Positions 7,704 through 12,497 of a stretch of 12,497 nucleotides of DNA are shown one piece after another. Source of the DNA: an uncultured Aliterella sp. GTDB taxonomy: Bacteria; Cyanobacteriota; Cyanobacteriia; Cyanobacteriales; Chroococcidiopsidaceae. Numbering within the stretch: position 1 is the first letter of the stretch; each line of letters begins with the position of its first letter. The position numbers and the translations under genes are program-made. The stretch is taken from the NCBI GenBank assembly GCA_905479905.1, contig CAJQOK010000001.1, forward strand, positions 1-12,497, in the 5' to 3' direction. Under the pieces are notes generated by a model. That model saw nothing but the letters and a program-made list of their open reading frames with translations. It had not been told where the DNA came from and did no database searches.

Positions 7704-8567
7704 CTAATCAACAGATCGCATCACAAACTTTTTTACTACTTCAAAGTATTTTAATCCAGCAGTTTTTGCAGTGTCATTGTGTCCAGCGTTGGGAACTATG
7801 AATAGTTGTTTCGGGTTAGGTGCAGCCGCATACAGTTGTTTACTCATACTAACCGGAATTACAGTATCATCAGTACCATGAATAAATAAAACAGGCATTT
7901 TTAGAAGCTTTACTTTTTTAACTGATTCAAAGCGTTGATTGAGGATTAAGTTAACTGGAAATAATCTAAATTGACCGTTGCTATTAACAACATCTGCAAT
8001 CGAAGTAAAGGAACTATCTACAATTAATCCAGCAGCTTCGGGTTGCTGGGAAGCTAAATTAATTGCGATCGCACCTCCCAAAGAATGCCCGTAAAGAATT
8101 ATATTATTAGGCGGAATCTGTCGCTGTTTTACTAAATAATCCCAAGCTGTTGTCGCATCTTGATAGACATTATTTTCGTTGGGAAAACTACCTTCACTGC
8201 GCCCATAACCCCGATAATCTATTATTAGCACTGCAAAACCCATCTGGTGAAAACGATGAGCGTGAGCCGCATTTGCACCGATATTTACACCATTACCATG
8301 CAGATATAGTACGGTTTTAGTCTTAGTTGTAGCGGCGGGAATCCACCAACCATGTATTTTCTCAACCTTACCGTCTGCTGTCGTTACAGGTAGCCATACC
8401 TCTTGAAAATCTAGATTAAAAGCCTTGGGTGTAGTTTCGATCACCGAGGATGGAAAATAGATAAAACGCCCTTGTTGACGATACAAGTAGATACAAGCAG
8501 TTAAATAAATGCTCGCAACTACAACCCCCGTACCTAATAGCAACTTGAATGAAGGCTTTTTAAGCAT
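7704..8567 (-). CDS. Membrane-anchored alpha/beta hydrolase (ABHD13/17-like serine hydrolase)
   Basis: A 287-residue alpha/beta-hydrolase-fold protein. Residues 9-28 form a single hydrophobic segment after a short basic start (MLKKPSFK), so it is either an N-anchored membrane protein or a secreted lipoprotein. Within that segment L22-T-A-C25 fits a lipobox. The oxyanion-hole motif HGNG is at 90-93. The nucleophile elbow is GHSLGG with S162. The acid is D233 or D234 in HGTDD, and H263 in AGH completes the triad. An IDYRGYGRSEG segment (116-126) is typical of the family. Relatives hydrolyse esters or thioesters, and the substrate here is unknown. It begins 9 nt after the stop of hpt and has no Shine-Dalgarno of its own, which suggests transcription with the tocopherol genes. 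A role tied to prenyl-ester or lipid turnover would fit that setting but is only an inference. Confidence 0.88.
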   Translation of the reverse strand: MLKKPSFKLLLGTGVVVASIYLTACIYLYRQQGRFIYFPSSVIETTPKAFNLDFQEVWLPVTTADGKVEKIHGWWIPAATTKTKTVLYLHGNGVNIGANAAHAHRFHQMGFAVLIIDYRGYGRSEGSFPNENNVYQDATTAWDYLVKQRQIPPNNIILYGHSLGGAIAINLASQQPEAAGLIVDSSFTSIADVVNSNGQFRLFPVNLILNQRFESVKKVKLLKMPVLFIHGTDDTVIPVSMSKQLYAAAPNPKQLFIVPNAGHNDTAKTAGLKYFEVVKKFVMRSVD

Positions 8568-8576
8568 AATTATTTT

Positions 8577-9494
8577 TTAGCTCAAAAGACAAGCAGCCGG
8601 AAAAAGTAAATATTCCAAAAAAAACAACTTCCAAATAAATTGATAAAAGGAAGCGATCGCCACCTTATCGAGCAAATCTACCTGAAAACTACGCCACCAC
8701 AGCAAAAATAGCAAGCCTAAATGAGTGCTAACTAAAAATATAGTATTAACTCCAGGTAGCCAAAAAAAGGCAGCAATAGCCATTCCTATATAGCATACAG
8801 TTATTATCCAACGAGCCAGATTAAATACTCGTTCTTGACCTAAAGCAATGGTGAAAGTAGAAATTTGGTATTGAAAGTCGCCTTCAAGATCGGGGATATC
8901 TTTAAATATGGCGATCGCGACTGTAAACACAATTACAAACAAAGTCAACGCCCACACCGTCATGGGGATAATTAGACTGTTAGTAAAATGCAGATATAGT
9001 CCTAAATTAACTACCGCTCCCCGCACCGTAAAAATGCACAAAGCCGCCCAAAAAGGAAACCGTTTCAACCGAATTGGGGGCAAAGAATAAGCCGTACCAA
9101 TGGCTAAACTAATGACCACCATTCCCAGCAAATAACGCGATTGCAGCCCCGCCAGTAGCAGCGACAGTATCCCAGTCACCGCCACGATTAACTTACCCGT
9201 AGCAAGGGAAAAATCGCCACTAGCTAGAGGTAAATGGGGCTTATTAATTTGGTCAATAGCCACATCTTCCAACTGATTCAAGCCGACAATGTAAATATTG
9301 CCACATAGACAAGCCAGCCAAGCTACTAAAACAGGCAGCACTGAAGTATTATCGAATCCTTGATCAAAGGCGATCGCATATACACCCCAGACACTCAAAC
9401 TTGTACCAATAATTGTATGGGGGCGCGAAAACTGCCAAAAAGCCGCCAGTTTATTACCCTTTACGCGGCGGTTTGTTTCCTTATTTAGTACCAC
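8577..9494 (-). CDS. hpt: Homogentisate phytyltransferase (tocopherol biosynthesis)
   Basis: UbiA-superfamily membrane prenyltransferase that joins homogentisate to phytyl diphosphate, giving 2-methyl-6-phytylbenzoquinol, the committed step to tocopherols. It is about 305 residues with 8-9 hydrophobic segments. Numbered from the GTG, it shows FSRPHTIIGTSLS (22-34). The first Asp-rich motif is NQLEDVAID (73-81, N73, D77, D81), followed by INKPHLPLASGD. The second is KDIPDLEGD (198-206). The C-terminal FYQFIWKLFFLEYLLFP is nearly identical to what I recall of Synechocystis Slr1736. The start is uncertain: GTG at 9494 gives a 14-nt overlap with the upstream methyltransferase gene, while TTG at 9506 adds MGCC and gives 26 nt. 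I prefer the GTG as the commoner codon; neither has a Shine-Dalgarno, so translation is probably coupled. The hydrolase gene starts 9 nt downstream. Confidence 0.95.
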   Translation of the reverse strand: MVLNKETNRRVKGNKLAAFWQFSRPHTIIGTSLSVWGVYAIAFDQGFDNTSVLPVLVAWLACLCGNIYIVGLNQLEDVAIDQINKPHLPLASGDFSLATGKLIVAVTGILSLLLAGLQSRYLLGMVVISLAIGTAYSLPPIRLKRFPFWAALCIFTVRGAVVNLGLYLHFTNSLIIPMTVWALTLFVIVFTVAIAIFKDIPDLEGDFQYQISTFTIALGQERVFNLARWIITVCYIGMAIAAFFWLPGVNTIFLVSTHLGLLFLLWWRSFQVDLLDKVAIASFYQFIWKLFFLEYLLFPAACLLS

Positions 9495-10323
9495 ACAACA
9501 ACCCAAATTTAATTAATCCGCGATCGTAACCCCGACTCATCAACCCCAACGATAGCGCCGCTTGAATTGTTCCCCAGCCAGAGCGAATTAAGCCAACTAG
9601 CGCCTCAAAATTAAACGCCGAATCAATAACTACATCCCAAAAAGGTGCAACGGCTTTTGACCAATCTGCTGTAGAAATGTTTTGTAATGGAAGAAGGCGC
9701 GCAATTTCTGCGTACTCTGGCAAAGAAATTACGTAAGGCAAACAATAAACCCGATAAATATCTGCCAAATGCTGTTTTTCATCGATTGAAAGCGCCGCGT
9801 TTTCTGTAGAGCGGTGACACCAAGTAACCATAATAAACTTTCCCCCAGGCTTTAGTACCCGATAACACTCTTGCATAAACTTAGTTTTGTCGGGCATATG
9901 TTCGCCACTTTCTAGCGACCACACTAAGTCAAAAGAATTGTCTGCAAAGGGCATATTTTGGGCATCTGCTACCTGAAAACTAGCTTGGGTGTTTAAAAGA
10001 GCTTCGGTTGCCCGTTCTGCTGCTCTAGAGGCTTGCACGGGGCTAAGAGTAATACCCGTTACCTTAGCATTAAATTTTTTTGCTAAGTACAGAGAACTGC
10101 CACCAATACCACAACCAACATCAAGAATATTCTCAGCTTGCTGTACCCCCGACCATTGGAGTAATTCTTCAATTAAATCTATCTGCGCTTGGCGGCGATC
10201 TTTTTTGATTTTGCCCTCTGCGCCATAATAGCCGTGATGCATATGCTCACCCCATATTTGTTCCCACAAACTAGAGGAAGCATCATAAAATTGCTGAATT
10301 TGCTGCTGTAATGCCGTACTCAT
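9481..10323 (-). CDS. Gamma-tocopherol C-methyltransferase (VTE4-type)
   Basis: A 280-residue SAM-dependent methyltransferase that matches cyanobacterial gamma-tocopherol methyltransferases in length and sequence as I remember them. It methylates the chromanol ring of gamma-tocopherol (or delta-tocopherol) to give alpha- (or beta-) tocopherol. The N-terminus carries the family segment IQQFYDASSSLWEQIWGEHM and HHGYYG (9-34). SAM motif I is ILDVGCGIGGSS (66-77 region). The acidic residues of the next strand and the LESGEHM segment (137-143) follow, then YRVLKPGGKFIMVTW (154-168). Unlike plant enzymes it has no transit peptide. A sterol or MPBQ methyltransferase is the main alternative, but the GEHMHHGYYG and LESGEHMPDK segments favour the tocopherol enzyme. 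The start is ATG at 10321-10323, the first gene after a divergent spacer, with no clear Shine-Dalgarno. Its last codons overlap the start of hpt. Confidence 0.92.
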   Translation of the reverse strand: MSTALQQQIQQFYDASSSLWEQIWGEHMHHGYYGAEGKIKKDRRQAQIDLIEELLQWSGVQQAENILDVGCGIGGSSLYLAKKFNAKVTGITLSPVQASRAAERATEALLNTQASFQVADAQNMPFADNSFDLVWSLESGEHMPDKTKFMQECYRVLKPGGKFIMVTWCHRSTENAALSIDEKQHLADIYRVYCLPYVISLPEYAEIARLLPLQNISTADWSKAVAPFWDVVIDSAFNFEALVGLIRSGWGTIQAALSLGLMSRGYDRGLIKFGLLCGTK

Positions 10324-10406
10324 GTTAGTAGCGTTGAAACGGTAGACCGGAATTAGCGTAGCAGAAGATGCTATTCCTTGGCACGGATATTAAGTTTTAA
10401 TTGAGG

Positions 10407-10424
10407 CATTTTATGCACAAAATG
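10407..10424. promoter_or_regulatory. 18-bp dyad in the divergent spacer before ktrB
   Basis: CATTTTATGCACAAAATG is an imperfect palindrome. The six-base arms CATTTT and AAAATG are exact inverted repeats, the central TGCA is self-complementary, and only the two symmetric positions beside it mismatch (16 of 18). It lies 46-63 nt before the ktrB GTG and just upstream of a TATTAT that could be a -10 box. That is a sensible place for an operator controlling ktrB, the tocopherol operon or both. I do not recognise it as a known cyanobacterial regulator site. Confidence 0.4.
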
Positions 10425-10426
10425 AA

Positions 10427-10432
10427 TATTAT
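10427..10432 (+). promoter_or_regulatory. Candidate -10 element of ktrB
   Basis: TATTAT matches the -10 consensus at 5 of 6 positions and would start a transcript near 10439, about 30 nt before the GTG. The only -35-like sequence upstream (TTGAGG, 10401-10406) is 20 bp away, which is too far. If real, this promoter would need an activator, perhaps acting at the dyad in between. Confidence 0.22.
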
Positions 10433-10457
10433 TTTGATTGTGCTTGAACTTTAAGCT

Positions 10458-10461
10458 GGAG
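10458..10461 (+). promoter_or_regulatory. Ribosome binding site GGAG of ktrB
   Basis: GGAG ends 8 nt before the GTG at 10470-10472, a standard spacing, and supports that GTG as the start. A second purine run, TAGGA at 10464-10468, is too close to the start codon to act. Confidence 0.5.
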
Positions 10462-10469
10462 TTTAGGAC

Positions 10470-11804
10470 GTGACTGTTTCTCGGACAATTTGCCTGGGAT
10501 TTTTGGCAGTAATCGCTATTGGCACAATTTTACTGATGATGCCTTTTTCTTCTACGACCGGGACTTGGGGTAACTTAATTGTGGCGTTATTTACTTCTAC
10601 TTCGGCCGTTTGTGTTACGGGTTTATCGGTAGTTGACCCTGGGACTTACTTCTCTTTTTGGGGGCAACTTTTTGTGGCGGCGCTGGTGCAGATTGGCGGA
10701 CTAGGTTACATGACTGCAACTACCTTCTTGTTATTACTTTTGGGGGCAAAGTTTGGTCTGCGCGATAAAGTTGCCATTCAACAAGCTTTAGACCGGACAG
10801 GAATACACGATAGCGCCCAATTAATTCGCTCGATTATTGCCCTTACTTTAATCTTTGAAATTAGTGGAGTATTTTTACTACTACCCGTTTTTACTCCCAA
10901 ATATCCGTTGAATGAGGCTTTGTGGTACGCAATTTTTCACAGTATCAACTCTTGGAATAATGCAGGTTTTAGTTTATTTAGAGATAACTTTATAGGCTAT
11001 CAAACTTCGGTACTTTTAAACTTGGTAGTTACGGGGTTAATTATTTTCGGCGGGATTGGTTATGGTGTGATTTTAGAGCTATTTATTTGGTCGCGCGATC
11101 GCATTAGGCGCAACCCCAAAAAAATGATATTTTCGCTCAACTTCAAAGTTGCCGTTAGCACTACTATAGCTTTGCTGACTTTTGGGACAATTGCCTTCTT
11201 TCTTATAGAAGTAAAAAATCCGGCAACTTTTGGCTCTTTAAGCTTACCTAATCAAATACTTGCCGCTTGGTTTCAAGCAGTAACGCCAAGGACGGCGGGA
11301 TTTAATACTATTGATATTGGCAAAATGACGACGGCGGGTTTATTTCTTACTATTGCTTTAATGTTTATTGGCGCAAGTCCTGGTGGTACAGGTGGCGGGC
11401 TGAAAACTACTACTTTTCGAGTTCTGACAAGTTGTACAAAAGCAATTTTGCAAGGAAAAGAAGAAGTATTCTTGTACGAAAGAAGCGTAGATATTTCTTT
11501 GATTTTAAAAGCAGTTGGTGTAGCGGTTGGCTCCGTAGCTACAATCATTTCGGCAACTATTTTAATTGCTCTAACCGATCCAAAAGTAAGCTTTATTCAA
11601 ATTTTATTTGAGGTAGTTTCAGCTTTTGCTACGGTGGGACTTTCCACAGGAATTACTGCTAGTATAACGGCGGCAGCTAAATTAATTTTAGTGATGACTA
11701 TGTATATAGGTAGAGTGGGAATTTTGCTGCTAATGGCTGCACTGCTTGGAGATCCTAAGCCTAGCTTAGTTCGCTACCCTGAAGAAAATTTAATTGTGGG
11801 TTAA
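10470..11804 (+). CDS. ktrB: Potassium uptake protein KtrB/TrkH family, ion-conducting subunit
   Basis: Membrane subunit (444 residues) of a Na+-dependent K+ uptake system of the Trk/Ktr/HKT superfamily, built from four M1-P-M2 repeats. All four selectivity-filter glycines are present: G51 in SAVCVTGLS, G166 in SWNNAGFS, G277 in VTPRTAGFNT and G390 in FATVGLSTG. The Gly-rich gating loop after the third repeat reads GASPGGTGGGLKTTTF (301-316). The conserved arginine of the last helix is R415 in YIGRVG. The length and the lack of extra N-terminal helices fit KtrB (as in Synechocystis NtpJ/Slr1509) better than the longer enterobacterial TrkH. The GTG start has a GGAG 8 nt upstream. ktrA follows after 78 nt in the same direction, giving the usual channel-plus-gate pair. 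Confidence 0.94.
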   Translation: MTVSRTICLGFLAVIAIGTILLMMPFSSTTGTWGNLIVALFTSTSAVCVTGLSVVDPGTYFSFWGQLFVAALVQIGGLGYMTATTFLLLLLGAKFGLRDKVAIQQALDRTGIHDSAQLIRSIIALTLIFEISGVFLLLPVFTPKYPLNEALWYAIFHSINSWNNAGFSLFRDNFIGYQTSVLLNLVVTGLIIFGGIGYGVILELFIWSRDRIRRNPKKMIFSLNFKVAVSTTIALLTFGTIAFFLIEVKNPATFGSLSLPNQILAAWFQAVTPRTAGFNTIDIGKMTTAGLFLTIALMFIGASPGGTGGGLKTTTFRVLTSCTKAILQGKEEVFLYERSVDISLILKAVGVAVGSVATIISATILIALTDPKVSFIQILFEVVSAFATVGLSTGITASITAAAKLILVMTMYIGRVGILLLMAALLGDPKPSLVRYPEENLIVG

Positions 11805-11855
11805 AATTGTAGTACAAACTTATAGGAAAACAGCAATACATTTTAGTTTCAATAG

Positions 11856-11867
11856 GGTTAATTAACC
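11856..11867. repeat. 12-bp perfect palindrome between ktrB and ktrA
   Basis: GGTTAATTAACC is exactly self-complementary. It lies 15 nt before the ktrA GTG and directly abuts the AAGG that may serve as its Shine-Dalgarno. It could be a protein-binding site or form a small mRNA stem that affects ktrA translation. Because eight of the twelve bases are A or T, chance is not excluded. There is no U-run after it, so it is not a terminator. Confidence 0.35.
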
Positions 11868-11882
11868 AAGGTAATAAAAAGA

Positions 11883-12497
11883 GTGAATCTGTCATCTTTA
11901 GGTTTTTTACGCAGTCTACGCAAAGATAATCGTCAGTTTGCTGTTATTGGATTAGGACGTTTTGGTAGAGCAGTTTGTACAACATTTCATAAATTGGGTT
12001 ATGAAGTGTTGGGGACAGATATTAGTGAAAAATCTGTTGCTCAAGTGCTAACAGAGCAAATTGTTTCTCATGCAGTGCAACTAGATTCTACTCAACCTGC
12101 GGCACTAAAAGAAGCAGGAATTTTTGAGTTTGACACGGTAATTATTGCTATTGGTAATTACATTCAAGAAAGTATTGTAACAACGCTAAATGTAAAAGAA
12201 GCTGGCGTACCTCATGTAGTCGCAAAAGCATCATCGGAAGTACACGGAAAACTGTTGCAAAAAGTGGGAGCAGATCATGTAGTGTATCCTGAATTTGAGG
12301 CGGGTTGTACTTTGGCGCGTAGTCTTACCAAACCGCATATTTTAGATCGTTTTGACCTCGATCCTGACAACAGCATTGTAGAGCTAATTGTCCCGGATGT
12401 ATTTCACGGCAAAACCATCACCGAGCTTCAATTTCGCACTCGCTACGGGTTAAACTTGATAGCTGTAAGTCAAGATGGCAAGTTTGAAATTAATCCC
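11883..12497 (+). CDS. ktrA: Potassium uptake regulatory subunit KtrA/TrkA (3' end outside the window)
   Basis: 205 codons are visible before the window ends in frame, close to full length for KtrA (about 220-235 residues). This is the cytosolic RCK-domain protein whose octameric ring gates KtrB in response to ATP/ADP or NAD(H). The RCK_N Rossmann fold spans about residues 18-135, with the nucleotide motif GLGRFG at 23-28 and the ribose-binding acidic residue D46 at the end of strand 2 (LGTDIS). A strand FDTVIIAIG and the VVAKASSEVHGKLLQKVGAD segment follow. RCK_C begins around residue 150 (DNSIVELIVPDVFHGKTITE). I place the start at GTG 11883-11885. AAGG at 11868-11871 is 11 nt upstream, slightly far for a Shine-Dalgarno. 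It lies 78 nt after ktrB and is probably co-transcribed with it. Confidence 0.92.
   Translation, partial: MNLSSLGFLRSLRKDNRQFAVIGLGRFGRAVCTTFHKLGYEVLGTDISEKSVAQVLTEQIVSHAVQLDSTQPAALKEAGIFEFDTVIIAIGNYIQESIVTTLNVKEAGVPHVVAKASSEVHGKLLQKVGADHVVYPEFEAGCTLARSLTKPHILDRFDLDPDNSIVELIVPDVFHGKTITELQFRTRYGLNLIAVSQDGKFEINP

Noticed and set aside
8908..10228. Plus-strand frames at 8908-9090 and 9989-10228, antisense to hpt and the methyltransferase
   Set aside because: Both lie inside genes with clear family motifs; the translations show no domain and are atypical in composition.
10324..10469. Minus-strand promoter for the tocopherol operon
   Set aside because: One is expected in this spacer, but no -35/-10 pair with acceptable spacing and match was found.
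11273..11548. A 91-codon minus-strand frame inside ktrB
   Set aside because: It is antisense to the third and fourth pore repeats of ktrB; its Pro-rich content mirrors the Gly-rich sense sequence.
1..12497. CRISPR arrays, tRNA or rRNA genes, transposase genes or terminal inverted repeats
   Set aside because: Both strands were read for these and nothing supporting them was seen; the spacers are all short (under 150 nt).

Overview
The window reads as ordinary chromosome from a cyanobacterium. About 17 copies of the octamer GCGATCGC (HIP1, the highly iterated palindrome of many cyanobacterial genomes) are scattered through 12.5 kb. The gene content agrees: tocopherol biosynthesis enzymes, a DnaE whose closest remembered relatives are cyanobacterial, and a KtrB/KtrA potassium system. 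Base composition is moderately AT-rich. No tRNA, rRNA, CRISPR array, insertion sequence or prophage gene was seen. The species cannot be fixed from the sequence alone.

Layout, left to right. The 3' end of an unrecognised plus-strand gene (3-194) runs tail-to-tail into a minus-strand CPA1-type Na+/H+ antiporter (191-1738). A minus-strand glycoside hydrolase family 57 protein (1813-3273) lies upstream of it. A 134-bp divergent spacer separates this from a plus-strand pair: a 62-residue protein (3408-3596) and a NADAR/YbiA-like enzyme (3617-4054). The NADAR gene meets the 3' end of the large minus-strand dnaE (4051-7617) with a 4-base stop overlap. Upstream of dnaE is a compact minus-strand cluster: gamma-tocopherol methyltransferase (9481-10323), homogentisate phytyltransferase (8577-9494) and a membrane-anchored alpha/beta hydrolase (7704-8567). 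A second divergent spacer (10324-10469) leads to plus-strand ktrB (10470-11804) and the start of ktrA (11883 to the window end).

How the genes work together. Homogentisate phytyltransferase makes the first committed prenylquinol of tocopherol synthesis, and the methyltransferase makes the last step, gamma- to alpha-tocopherol. Their genes overlap, so the two ends of the pathway are very probably co-expressed. The hydrolase starts 9 nt after hpt and may belong to the same unit. KtrB is the potassium-conducting subunit and KtrA its nucleotide-binding regulatory ring; with the Na+/H+ antiporter they would serve ion and osmotic balance, although the two loci are about 8.7 kb apart.

The most notable point is dnaE. 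In many cyanobacteria it is split in two by a trans-splicing intein. Here it is one uninterrupted 1188-codon gene, and the residues that flank the usual intein (FAEY before, CFNK after) are directly joined. No clearly new multi-gene system was found. The small-protein/NADAR pair and the hydrolase in the tocopherol cluster are the best leads for undescribed biology.
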